A stretch of 64,000 bases of DNA from Lysobacterales bacterium (lineage in GTDB: Bacteria; Pseudomonadota; Gammaproteobacteria; Xanthomonadales; Xanthomonadaceae), in contig JAGRJY010000043.1 in the NCBI GenBank assembly GCA_020442465.1, positions 62,001 through 126,000 of the forward strand. Reading direction: 5' to 3'. The position numbers were made by a program, and so were the translations under genes. How positions within the stretch are numbered: the stretch's first letter is position 1; every line of letters starts with the position of its first letter. Positions 1-8,190 of the stretch are shown here, one piece after another. Under the pieces are notes generated by a model that was given only the letters and a program-made list of their open reading frames with translations, had not been told where the DNA came from and did not search any database.

Positions 1-228
1 TGCTACGTGATGGGCCTCTCGCTTGTGGAGAGGTTGCGCCGATGACCCGCCCTGTTCGCGTGCAGCGGAATCGTGTCAGGCGTCGTTTGACCTATTGGAT
101 GCGATGAATCCAGGCCGACTCCCGCAACGCTTCCTACCACCACATCCGCCGCAGGAACCGCCCGCGCGTTCTCACCGCGCGGATCAGCGTGCCGATGAGG
201 TGAAACAGGATCAGCAAGATGGTCAACC

Positions 229-426
229 GTGCGGCGCGTGGCCTGGCGGCTCGCTGCGCTTGCCGGCCTGTTGACCGTGCCTGGCATCATCATGACGGCA
301 CTGTGGCCAAGTCCAGGCTGGCTGGTGCTCCGTCTGGTTTGGTCCGCGTTCCTGATCGTCGCGCTAGGTGCCGGCGCGCTGATCGGCCTATGGTCTTCGT
401 CGTTGCAACGGCCAACGCACGCGTAG
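229..426 (+). CDS. possible small two-helix membrane protein
   Basis: A 65-codon frame that opens with GTG. An in-frame stop lies 31 bases upstream, so there is no room for a longer start. The product has two hydrophobic stretches (about residues 8-24 and 35-55), so it could be a small inner-membrane protein. No family is recognised and no strong ribosome-binding site is visible. The rest of the first 500 bases holds nothing I can support. It may be spurious. Confidence 0.3.
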   Translation: MRRVAWRLAALAGLLTVPGIIMTALWPSPGWLVLRLVWSAFLIVALGAGALIGLWSSSLQRPTHA

Positions 427-522
427 GCGGCGTCGACTCCCGGTCTTCGATTGCGCGTCGCGCCGAAGATGCCTGTCGGCATCGCGCTATCCGGCGGATG
501 CCGAATCGCGGCTACTTGCCCG

Positions 523-1554
523 TCACGACGTGCCTGCGGCGCCCGCCCCGCGCCGCACCTCTCCCGCCGGACAACCGAACCAGCGCTTGCACGCATGCTG
601 CAGGGCGGCGGGTTCGGAGAAGCCGAGCAGGTAGGCGATCTCGCCGAGTGAGAGCTGGCCGCCGAGGTGGTGGCGGGCGAGATCGCGGCGGCTTTCGTCC
701 TTGAGCCGTCGAAACGTTTGCTTGTGCTGCGCGAGCGCCGCGCGGAGAGCGTCCTCGCTCATGCCGCAGGCTTGCGCGACGCCCTGCATGTCCGGCTCTT
801 TGCCGCGCAACCACTGGGTGCGCACCACGTGGCGCACGCGGTCGACCGAGCTGTCGGTGTGCGCGGGGAGTCGCTTGTCCGCGAACGATTCGAGGATGCT
901 TTGCAGATAGGCGTCGTGGGTCTGCAGCGGCCAGTCGAGCATCGCGGCGTCGAGATGCATGCCGTTCTCGCTGCTGCCGAATTCGGGCAGCACCCCGAAT
1001 CGCCGCGCATAGTCATCCGGAGCGGCTTGCCGCGGGGCGATGAACCGCACGGAGCGTACCGGCAACGGCCGCGCACACGCGCCGCTGAACAGTTTGCAGG
1101 TCATGCTCATCAGGTGCTCGACGAACCACGGATTGTGGCGCGCGTCGCCGTCCAGCTCGGCGTTGACGAAGCGCAGATGCAGGTCGTCCCGCGACACCGT
1201 CCACTCGAACCGGTCGAGTACCTGACTCAGCTGGATGTAGCGCTCGACCGCCTGCAGGGCGCGTCGCACGTCGACGGAACGCATGGCCAGGTGGGTGACC
1301 ACGTGCATCTGTCCCGGCGGAAAGCGATCGATCAGGGTCAGTCCAATGTCCCGCCGCACCGACGCGGCGCGCGCCCACAGGGCGTCGAACACCGGCAGCG
1401 GGCAGGTCAGTTCGGTCGAGGACAGCGCGTCGCGGGTCAGCCCGGCCGCGGCCAGCAGGTCATCCACCGGCACGCCGGCGGCGTCCAGCTCGTGCACGAG
1501 AAAGCGCACGGTGATGGATGTGGTGGTGCCCTCGGCCACCCGATCTCCGATCAC
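523..1554 (-). CDS. AraC-family transcriptional regulator
   Basis: A 343-aa protein with the layout of the OruR/ArgR-like AraC group. The N-terminal two thirds (about 15-215) is the arabinose-binding-like effector domain, with the typical FPPGQMHVVTHLAMRS stretch after the LPVFDALWARA region. The C-terminal 100 residues form the AraC double helix-turn-helix (RRLKDESRRDLARHHL, then LSLGEIAYLLGFSEPAALQHACKRW), where family members contact DNA. It starts 79 bp from, and divergent to, the sterol-desaturase-like gene at 1633, the usual arrangement when a regulator controls its neighbour. The effector cannot be read from the sequence. Family assignment is firm; regulation of the neighbour is inference. 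Confidence 0.88.
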   Translation of the reverse strand: MIGDRVAEGTTTSITVRFLVHELDAAGVPVDDLLAAAGLTRDALSSTELTCPLPVFDALWARAASVRRDIGLTLIDRFPPGQMHVVTHLAMRSVDVRRALQAVERYIQLSQVLDRFEWTVSRDDLHLRFVNAELDGDARHNPWFVEHLMSMTCKLFSGACARPLPVRSVRFIAPRQAAPDDYARRFGVLPEFGSSENGMHLDAAMLDWPLQTHDAYLQSILESFADKRLPAHTDSSVDRVRHVVRTQWLRGKEPDMQGVAQACGMSEDALRAALAQHKQTFRRLKDESRRDLARHHLGGQLSLGEIAYLLGFSEPAALQHACKRWFGCPAGEVRRGAGAAGTS

Positions 1555-1632
1555 TGATCAGCGATCTCGGATCATCGCCAGCGCGCCGGGCTGCTGTCCA
1601 TACTGCGGCGCAAGGTGACCGGAGTACGCGCC

Positions 1633-2604
1633 ATGCAGCAGTGGATCGAAGCCTATCCCGCCGCCGCGGTGTTCGCGGTGTTTCTCGCGTTCGTCGTGCT
1701 CGAGCTGGCGCTCGGCCTGTTCCGCAGCGAGCACGAGACGCGCGAAGACGCGCCGCTCGAAGGCGCCATCACCCTGTTGTTCGCCGCGATGATCTACCCC
1801 GGCGTGCTTTGGCTGGTGGGCTGGCTCGCGGCGCAGTACACGCCGGAGCTGGCCGGAAGCCTCGCCGGGCTGCCGGTGTGGGCGATGGTGCTCATCCTGC
1901 TGCTCGGCGACGACCTCACCCAGTACTGGTGGCACCGCGCCTCACATTCGCCGCTGCTGTGGCCTCTGCACCGCGCCCACCACTCGGCGCCGTACATGAG
2001 CATTTGGGTGGTGTATCGCAACAACTTCTTCTATTACGCGCTGATGCCCGGCATCTGGATCAGCGCCTACCTGGTCTTTCTCGGCCTGGCTGCGGTGTAC
2101 CCGTGGTACATGCTGGTCAAGATGCTGGTGATTTTCGGCGCACACAGCGAGGTGCGCTGGGATCAGCCGCTGTATCGCTACCGCGTGCTGCATCCGCTGG
2201 CGTGGATTGTCGAGCGCACGATCTCCACCCCGGCCACCCACTTCGCCCACCACGCGATCACCAACGCCGACGGCATCGGCCACTACAAGGGCAACTACGG
2301 CAATCTGCTGTTCCTCTGGGACGTGCTGTTCGGCACCGCACACATCACCCGCCGGTACCCCGCGCGGTCCGGGCTGTACGACGACGTCGTGCATGGCCCC
2401 GAATCCTGGATGGTGCAGCTGTTCTATCCGGTGCTCCGGTCGAAGCGGACTGCCTCGGCCCTGACCGGGCAAGGACCGCTGCCGAGTGCGGCGACGACGC
2501 ATGAGCCGACCGCCGAAGAGCTGGCGCGTCCCAGTCCGTGGTCGCGCGGTGCGCGGCCGGGCGAAGGCAAGGCGGTGGCCCAGGGCGCGGGTGTTGCACC
2601 CTGA
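1633..2604 (+). CDS. sterol desaturase / fatty acid hydroxylase family membrane protein
   Basis: A 323-aa polytopic membrane protein carrying the three histidine clusters of the non-haem di-iron fatty acid hydroxylase superfamily: HRASH (101-105), HRAHH (113-117) and HFAHH (203-207), the last followed by a conserved GNYGNLLFLWD-type stretch. Hydrophobic segments lie around residues 8-28, 45-67, 82-93, 132-153 and 158-170. Known members oxidise or desaturate lipid or sterol carbons in the membrane; the substrate here is unknown. ATG 1633 was chosen because GGAG lies 8 bases upstream; an in-frame GTG at 1615 has no such site. The last 60 residues are polar and low in complexity. The divergent AraC-type gene at 1554 probably regulates it (inference). 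Confidence 0.88.
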   Translation: MQQWIEAYPAAAVFAVFLAFVVLELALGLFRSEHETREDAPLEGAITLLFAAMIYPGVLWLVGWLAAQYTPELAGSLAGLPVWAMVLILLLGDDLTQYWWHRASHSPLLWPLHRAHHSAPYMSIWVVYRNNFFYYALMPGIWISAYLVFLGLAAVYPWYMLVKMLVIFGAHSEVRWDQPLYRYRVLHPLAWIVERTISTPATHFAHHAITNADGIGHYKGNYGNLLFLWDVLFGTAHITRRYPARSGLYDDVVHGPESWMVQLFYPVLRSKRTASALTGQGPLPSAATTHEPTAEELARPSPWSRGARPGEGKAVAQGAGVAP

Positions 2605-2609
2605 GCGTG

Positions 2610-2858
2610 TCACTGCAGGGCGTCGATCTCGGCCGCAAGTTCGTCCGCAGCGATGATCGGCGCCCAGTGACCCACGCTGGTACGAATCCGCAGCGGTGAG
2701 TGCCCGAACTCTTGCGCGTATCGCACCGGAAGAAACGGAACGCTGTTGCCCTACAGCGTGCGGCAGGGCACGCTTTCGACAAGCCGAGCATGCAGGGTCT
2801 CGAAACCGTCGAAGAAGCTGTGCGGCGACATCTGCCACTGACTGGCGAAGACAAGCAC
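2610..2858 (-). pseudogene. alpha/beta-hydrolase C-terminal remnant with in-frame stop
   Basis: Reading the minus strand through one TAG (2751-2753) gives a continuous stretch that looks like the last 80 residues of an alpha/beta hydrolase: a QWQMSPHSFFDGFETLHARL helix region, then ESVPCRTL, the stop, a NSVPFLPVRYAQ stretch (where family members usually have a catalytic Asp followed by PFLP), and finally TSVGHWAPIIAADELAAEI around the catalytic-His position. The in-frame stop, the missing Asp and the absence of any N-terminal half all indicate a decayed gene. The sequence from 2859 to 3040 shows no further homology I can identify. Confidence 0.6.
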
Positions 2859-3040
2859 TGAAAACGGAGACAGCCGAGAAGCCTGCTGTCTCCGTCTCGT
2901 CTCCCCACCGCGAGAAGGGTTCGACCCGGCGCACCGAGTTGCCTGCACGCGGTCAATCGGGAAACGTTCCACGCGCGGTTCAGCCTGCGCGGACCCAGCG
3001 ACGCCAGCGACAAGGAAAACGTTGCAGCCGCCGAAGGATT

Positions 3041-3478
3041 TCACACAGCGTCGGCCGCACCCGCCACGGCGCTCGCCTGCTCTGCAATTCGTGTTCTCCG
3101 TGCCAGCAACCAGATCGCGACGATCAGGTGGGCGAGGCTGACGGCGAGGTAGAAGGCGTTCATCTGCCCGGCTACGTGAGCCTCGGGGATGCCGAGGGTG
3201 AGATGGAGAACGAACACCACCAATCTTGCGATCGCCCACAGCATCAAGAGCACGGCCCAGGTGGCGACGCAGCGTCGTCGCCATCGAAGTGACTTCGCGC
3301 GGAGCGCGCCGAATACCAACGAGACGCCGAGCACCCAGCACAGCAAGGGCACGATGCTGCCGATCAAAGCGTAGTCGAACGCCTTGTATCCGAGTGGCAG
3401 AAGAGTCCCCAGCAGCACGAGCCGCTCTGCAGAAATTCGGGCGCCGCGACGCGCGCCCGCTTCATCAATCTGTATCAC
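3041..3478 (-). CDS. small four-helix membrane protein of unknown function
   Basis: A 145-aa protein with four predicted membrane segments (about 18-33, 37-55, 66-92 and 104-127), short loops and arginine-rich turns. No family is recognised. GTG 3478 is the likely start: it overlaps the last 14 bases of the M28 peptidase gene upstream, so the two are co-transcribed and probably translationally coupled. The same frame stays open further upstream but there lies entirely inside the peptidase gene and has no plausible protein character. Its role may relate to the exported peptidase, but nothing in the sequence demonstrates this. Confidence 0.65.
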   Translation of the reverse strand: MIQIDEAGARRGARISAERLVLLGTLLPLGYKAFDYALIGSIVPLLCWVLGVSLVFGALRAKSLRWRRRCVATWAVLLMLWAIARLVVFVLHLTLGIPEAHVAGQMNAFYLAVSLAHLIVAIWLLARRTRIAEQASAVAGAADAV

Positions 3479-4400
3479 GATCAGCCGTCTCCATGTCGAG
3501 CAGCACGTCGTACACAAGCGCGGTGGTCGAAGCGAGGAACCCGAAATCGACGGTCTCGAGACGGTCGCTCGCTCGGTGCAGGTGCGGAGTGGAATCGTCA
3601 TGGTCCCATTCCTCCCAGACACCCGCAGTCGGGTAGCCCGCGTCGAGGAAGGACCGGTTGTCCGACGAAGCACCCCGGGTCACGTGCAAGGTGACGCCGC
3701 GCGCGTCGGCCGCGCGCCGATAGTGGCCTTCGAGCATCGCTCCGGGCGACTGCACCTCGACGGCGCGGTCGCCATCTTCATCCCAGCCCACGAGATCGGC
3801 AACATGCGCCGAGTGCACCGGCCAGCCTTGGGCGGCGATGTAGTCGACAAACGCGCGGCTGCCGACTTCGTCGTCCTCTTCCTGATCAAACAGCACCAAC
3901 ACGTAGTGGAACCGGCGGTCGGGGCGCACGGCCAAGCGGCGGGCGAGATCGAGCACCAGAGCCACGCCCGTTGCGTTGTCGATCGCACCCGGACTGTCCG
4001 GGACGGAATCGTAGTGCGCGCCAAGGATCACATGGGGCGCCGCGCTGTCGGAGGCCTCGAGCACGGCGAACACATTGGTCCCCCGATAGGGTGCAAGCAG
4101 AAGATCAACAACCGGGTTCACGTTCTTGCGCCGATACTCATGGCGCTGCGGCCGAAGTCCCAGGCGGCCGAATTGTGTCGCAATCCAGTCAGCGGCGGCG
4201 GCCCGCTGCGACGCACTGCTTCGGACTCCGAGCACGCCGCTTCCCGAAGCATCGGTCAAGGTGGCCACAACCTCCCGCTGATAAGCCATCGACGCGGCAT
4301 CACCGGGCGGTGCGGCCGAAGCGCTGGGGAGGAAGACATGCAGTAACGCGGTCCAGACGAGCTGGCGGATGTACCCGGACATGCGGCCATCCTGCTCCAT
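3465..4400 (-). CDS. M28-family zinc aminopeptidase, exported
   Basis: A 311-aa protein with an N-terminal hydrophobic export signal (about 10-30) and an M28 peptidase domain. Visible metal and catalytic motifs are GAHYDSV (His129, Asp131), GAIDNATGVA (Asp141), DQEEDDEVGS (Glu174 catalytic and Glu175 ligand by analogy), DLVGWDEDGD (around 202-211) and TPHLHRASD (His275). M28 enzymes use two zinc ions to remove N-terminal residues or glutaminyl groups from peptides; this one would act outside the cytoplasm. Length and motif order fit the family. The small membrane protein gene follows with a 14-base overlap. A start at MSGYIRQL (codon 7) is equally possible. Confidence 0.88.
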   Translation of the reverse strand: MEQDGRMSGYIRQLVWTALLHVFLPSASAAPPGDAASMAYQREVVATLTDASGSGVLGVRSSASQRAAAADWIATQFGRLGLRPQRHEYRRKNVNPVVDLLLAPYRGTNVFAVLEASDSAAPHVILGAHYDSVPDSPGAIDNATGVALVLDLARRLAVRPDRRFHYVLVLFDQEEDDEVGSRAFVDYIAAQGWPVHSAHVADLVGWDEDGDRAVEVQSPGAMLEGHYRRAADARGVTLHVTRGASSDNRSFLDAGYPTAGVWEEWDHDDSTPHLHRASDRLETVDFGFLASTTALVYDVLLDMETADRDTD

Positions 4401-4605
4401 CAGGATGACTTCGTCGAGTCAGCGTGATCCGCACATGGCGAGCGCCTCGCCGTGTTCGATGGGCACGTACGGCGAAGGAATGTGTTGTGTGTCCGGCCTG
4501 CACCGACTTCGCCTGCTCGAACAGCAAGTGTGCGAAGCGCAGCGCGAGGCGACTCGATCAAGTTTTCCGGAGCACCGCAGCCGGCGGTGGGCCGCCGCAG
4601 ATACC

Positions 4606-5712
4606 CTACCGCTTGAGAAACGCCGCCATCCGTGCACGCTCGGCCCCCAGCGCAGCGCGAAACGCAGGGTCGCGCGGGGCCCCGCCGTTGATGAAACCGG
4701 TCTGAACCGTGAGTTCCGTTGCGGTGGACGCGACGTTGGCCCAGCCGATGACGTGTCCGCGCCACAGCATCGGCAGCGCGTAGTAGCCGCGCACGCGCTT
4801 CGCTGCCGGGGTGTAGGCCTCGAAGCGGTAGGCCCAGCCCCAGAAGCGTTCGAAGCGCTCGCGGTCCCACACAACGGGATCAAACGGTGCGAGCAGGCGC
4901 AGTGCGTCGTCAAGCACGTCATCCTTGGCGAAACGCCGCGCGGCGGGATTGTCGCCATCAGGCCAGAACCACAGCGTGCCGTCGAGCTCGGCCTTCGGCA
5001 GTCGTTCGCGGGCACGCTTGAGCATGGCGTTGCGCTGAGCGCGCCACTGCGGCGTGGCCGACGCGGCGATCATCGACACCAGTCGGCCGAGACTCGCCGC
5101 CGGCAGCGGCGCGTACTTCGCCACCACCGTGTCGACCAGGGCATCGAGCACGGCGTCCGCATCGTCCGACGCGGGACGCGCGTGCGCATCCTGCACGGCA
5201 TACGTGCGAATGCCGCTGTCGCGACGCGCGACGCGCAGCAAGCCGCGGTAGTGCATGCCGTCGAGCAGTTCGGTACTGGCCCGGCTGTTGCCGCCGAACC
5301 AGTTGCGCGTCGTGCCGTGGGCGAATTCGGCGTCCACCTCGCGCGGGTGCACCACGCCCCGTTCCCGCACGAACGCGAGCACTGCCTCCGCTTGTCGCCA
5401 GCGCGCAGCGCTCCACTCGCGCCTGGCCACGCGCGGATGCATCGAACGCTGGGCAGCACGCGGCAGGATGCCGTAGTTGACGAAGAAATCCTCCTCCAGC
5501 CCCAAGCGTGGGTAGCGCGCTTCGAGATCGCCCGCGCGGTAGTCGCGCACGCGGTGCCTGAGGGTGAGGTCCTGCGCCCGCGCCGGCGCGCGGATCGGAT
5601 CCATCTGCACGAAGCCGAGCCGCTCGATGGCGCGCATGAGCGTCGTCGGCTTGAACAGGCTGCGCGTGACGGCATAGCGGCGCAGGGCGTCGAGAGAGAG
5701 GCGGCTGGGCAT
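4606..5712 (-). CDS. YcaQ-like winged-helix DNA-binding protein (HTH_42 family)
   Basis: A 368-aa cytoplasmic protein with the signature of the HTH_42/YcaQ family: SLDALRRYAVTRSLF at the N-terminus, IERLGFVQMDPIRAPARAQD, the acidic EEDFFVNYGILP, then a C-terminal RGYYALPMLWRGHVIGWANV segment. Characterised relatives (E. coli YcaQ, Streptomyces AlkX) are DNA glycosylases acting on interstrand crosslinks and alkylated bases, so a repair role is likely but not shown here. ATG 5712 starts the conserved part; the in-frame extension to 5802 is low in complexity and has no family features. The 205 bp towards the peptidase gene holds nothing recognisable. Confidence 0.82.
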   Translation of the reverse strand: MPSRLSLDALRRYAVTRSLFKPTTLMRAIERLGFVQMDPIRAPARAQDLTLRHRVRDYRAGDLEARYPRLGLEEDFFVNYGILPRAAQRSMHPRVARREWSAARWRQAEAVLAFVRERGVVHPREVDAEFAHGTTRNWFGGNSRASTELLDGMHYRGLLRVARRDSGIRTYAVQDAHARPASDDADAVLDALVDTVVAKYAPLPAASLGRLVSMIAASATPQWRAQRNAMLKRARERLPKAELDGTLWFWPDGDNPAARRFAKDDVLDDALRLLAPFDPVVWDRERFERFWGWAYRFEAYTPAAKRVRGYYALPMLWRGHVIGWANVASTATELTVQTGFINGGAPRDPAFRAALGAERARMAAFLKR

Positions 5713-5997
5713 GGGGGAATGATAGGGCGCTGACCCGCCACGGTTCGAGCGATGCCTGACCGGGTCGCTTCGCGGCAGCGGCCGTGCCGGTCGCAAGCGC
5801 ATCGTCGAACGCGCACGCTGACCCCACGTCGACGCCCCGCTCCGACGGACCCTGCTCCCATGGACACCGGCTTGACGGACCCCGGATCGACGGAACTTCC
5901 CAACCGATCATCAGTCTTCCTCTTGAGTACGGTCGATGCCGCGGCCGCGCTCGACCATGCGTTTCATCCGGCGGCCCCCTTAACCGAGGAGCGTTCC

Positions 5998-6447
5998 ATG
6001 CCTGCTTCCAAGCGTCTGAGCCTGATCCTGATCGCCACACTTCCCCTCTTGGCCTCGGTCAGCGAGGCCCGAGCAGACCAGGCTGCACAAGCACCTGCGC
6101 TGCAGCCGCCCAAGGAACAGGTCTCGATGCCTGACGAAGCGCGGATCGCGTCCGATCTGCAGGGCCACACGCGGTTCGCCGGCGTCGCAACGCTGGATGC
6201 GCGACCGGTCGGTGCCGACGAAACCGACTCGACGGCCATCCGCAGCTCCGTTCGCAGCGGCGACGTACTCGAGTTCCGGGTGACCACGATGTATCAGGCG
6301 GGCCCGGACGGGGCCCCGCGGCGCGAGGTGGACTCGATCGTGAGCTACCAGCTCAACGCAACGGGCTGGGCGCTGATCGGGGTGAAGACCGAAGACACGC
6401 GCAACCTCGACCCGAACCCTGCCGGAACCTCGGGCGAGCCCTGCTGA
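5998..6447 (+). CDS. exported hypothetical protein, 149 aa
   Basis: ATG 5998 follows GAGGA by 7 bases. The first 23 residues form a clear signal peptide (MPASKRLSLILIATLPLLAS, then SEARA). The mature part is soluble and rich in Ala, Asp and Thr, with a beta-like core (VLEFRVTTMYQAGPDG, then VDSIVSYQLNATGWALIGV). No family is recognised. It probably works in the periplasm or is secreted. It stands alone, followed by a 226-bp gap containing GACCCC-type repeat fragments. Confidence 0.7.
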   Translation: MPASKRLSLILIATLPLLASVSEARADQAAQAPALQPPKEQVSMPDEARIASDLQGHTRFAGVATLDARPVGADETDSTAIRSSVRSGDVLEFRVTTMYQAGPDGAPRREVDSIVSYQLNATGWALIGVKTEDTRNLDPNPAGTSGEPC

Positions 6448-6673
6448 ACTACACGTTGCAGCGGCGGTGCCGCGCAGCCAACCGGGTGAAGGAGGAGGGA
6501 GAGCACAGGGAGAGCACCCAGTCACCCGTCCCTCCCCTTCCCGCTTTGCTCGGCGCTGAGGCGATCTGAACACGAGGGGCCAGGTCCCTGTTTGCTTGAT
6601 CCCCGTTTGCATGGTCCCCGTTCGCGTCACGAGCGCCGAAGGAAACGAACATGAGCCACAGCGAGGCGTACGC

Positions 6674-7237
6674 ATGATGATCCGTATCCTGATGGGCGCG
6701 CTCGTGTCGGGCGCGCTGTGCTTGGGACTTGCCGGCCACGCAAGGGCCGGTGGACTGGAGGGCAAACCCGCGCCATCGATCCAGATCGAATCGGCGGACG
6801 GTGTCGCGCACAGCGTGGCGGAGGTGACCAAGGGGCGGCGATCGATCGTGATCTTCTGGGCCAGCTGGTGTCCCTTCTGCAAAGCGGTGATGACCGATCT
6901 GGTGGCCGAGAAGCAGGCGCTCGGCCAGGACGTGGCGATGATCGCCATCAACGTCTGGGACGACGATGACGAGGGCGACGACATCACCCCCGAAGAGGTG
7001 CTGAGAAACCGCGGGCTGTCCGACTTCGAGTCGCTGCGCGGCGACGATGCCGATGCGAAAGCGTGGGGCGTGAAGGGCACGCCGGGACTGTTCGTGCTCG
7101 ATGCCAACGGGTCGGTGGTGTGGGATCTCAGTGCGCACTCCTACGAGCGCCCACAAGTGTCGGACCGTCGTGCCGCGGCGGCGCACATGTCCAAACTGTG
7201 GGTGAGGGATATCAAGGCCGCGCTGGCATCCCCGTAG
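6674..7237 (+). CDS. TlpA-like exported thiol-disulfide oxidoreductase
   Basis: A 187-aa protein with a signal peptide (about 1-25, ending AGHARA) and a thioredoxin fold of the TlpA/AhpC-TSA type. The redox motif CPFC lies at 66-69 within FWASWCPFCKAV, and the cis-proline loop appears as GTPGLFVLD. Family members reduce or exchange disulfides in the periplasm, often for cytochrome c maturation or peroxide defence; the partner here is not evident. An unusually acidic stretch (WDDDDEGDDITPEE) lies between the two motifs. Start chosen at ATG 6674, where the signal sequence begins and GAGG lies upstream; the next codon is also ATG. Confidence 0.85.
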   Translation: MMIRILMGALVSGALCLGLAGHARAGGLEGKPAPSIQIESADGVAHSVAEVTKGRRSIVIFWASWCPFCKAVMTDLVAEKQALGQDVAMIAINVWDDDDEGDDITPEEVLRNRGLSDFESLRGDDADAKAWGVKGTPGLFVLDANGSVVWDLSAHSYERPQVSDRRAAAAHMSKLWVRDIKAALASP

Positions 7238-7407
7238 CGCCGCGTGGAATGCCGTCGCCCTCGCGCTTGAGGCGAACCTGCCCCGTTGACGCGTTGTGCG
7301 CGCAGTCACGCAGTGGCCACGCACATCGAATAGTTTGGCATCTGCCCCGGAAGGCATACACTGCGGGACAGATGCCGTCGATGCGCGGCGATCTGCAGGG
7401 GGCCTGC

Positions 7408-8085
7408 ATGAAGATCCCGGCGTTGGTATGCCTGGCCTTGGCTCTGACATGGGGCACCGCCCACGCGCAGATGACGCCAGAAACGCGCGATTTTGTCTTG
7501 CTCGAACACAACCGCCTGCGCCAGGACGCGATCGGCGCCGGCCCGCCCGACTTCGTGTCGAGTGTGACGGCGACACGGATGGTGGAGATGGAATACGACA
7601 TGCTCCTGGAGTGCGTCGCGCAGGGGCATCTCGTATCGCTGGGGGCTGGGCCCTACACGCCCAACGGCAATCGCGCGGCCGACTACGCCGCTTGCGGCGG
7701 CTCGGGAACGGTCGGAGAAAACTATTTCTCAGGCGAGCCTGTGGGCGGCCCAGCCGGTGGGGCGACGCGGGCTTGGGTCGACTGGATATTCCCGATCGCA
7801 TTCGGCGGCAACGACTGCTCCGAACGCGAGAACTTCTACGGCGACCGCGGCTGCACGGGCCCCACCCAGCACTACACCCAGGTGCTCTGGGACCGCTCGC
7901 TCAGGGTCGGCTGCGGGTTCGTCGCTGCCATCGGAACGGTGTGCAACTACGCCCCCGCGGGCAATACTGGCGGCGCTCCGTTCGTGGTCGGAACGGCATG
8001 TTCAGCCTGCCCGGGAACGCATCCCTACTGCGCCTATGGACTGTGTACCAGTGTGGCGCTGATGTTCTCTGACGGGTTTGAGTGA
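7408..8085 (+). CDS. secreted CAP-domain (SCP/PR-1-like) protein
   Basis: A 225-aa protein with a signal peptide (about 1-21, ending TAHAQ) and a CAP domain: FVLLEHNRLRQDA near the N-terminus, GENYFSGEP, HYTQVLWDRSLRVGCG and VCNYAPAGN are the conserved family blocks. CAP proteins are extracellular; some bind sterols, others are toxins or proteases, and no function can be assigned here. Many cysteines in the second half suggest disulfides. AGGGGG 6 bases upstream supports ATG 7408. The last six residues are FSDGFE, a tail shared with other exported proteins in this window. Confidence 0.85.
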   Translation: MKIPALVCLALALTWGTAHAQMTPETRDFVLLEHNRLRQDAIGAGPPDFVSSVTATRMVEMEYDMLLECVAQGHLVSLGAGPYTPNGNRAADYAACGGSGTVGENYFSGEPVGGPAGGATRAWVDWIFPIAFGGNDCSERENFYGDRGCTGPTQHYTQVLWDRSLRVGCGFVAAIGTVCNYAPAGNTGGAPFVVGTACSACPGTHPYCAYGLCTSVALMFSDGFE

Positions 8086-8160
8086 CCGGCTAGACAGCCT
8101 GTCCGGCGCGTTGAGCATGGGGCCGGGATCCGGGAGTCCCGGTGCATGATCGCTGCCTCG

Positions 8161-8190
8161 AAAAGCGCACTCTGACCCGGGTTTCTACTC
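8161..8190 (+). repeat. dispersed GTGCACTCTGACCC-type element, copy
   Basis: GCGCACTCTGACCCGGGTTT overlaps the end of the protease gene. Related copies lie at 10549-10572 (degenerate), 15011-15033, 18214-18237 and 19057-19080, with looser GACCCCCGTTTG-type fragments near 6575-6625 and 20316-20360. All sit at gene ends or in intergenic DNA. Confidence 0.5.

Noticed and set aside
4369..5733. 454-codon plus-strand open frame
   Set aside because: Antisense to the YcaQ-like gene; composition is shadow-like and lacks any motif.
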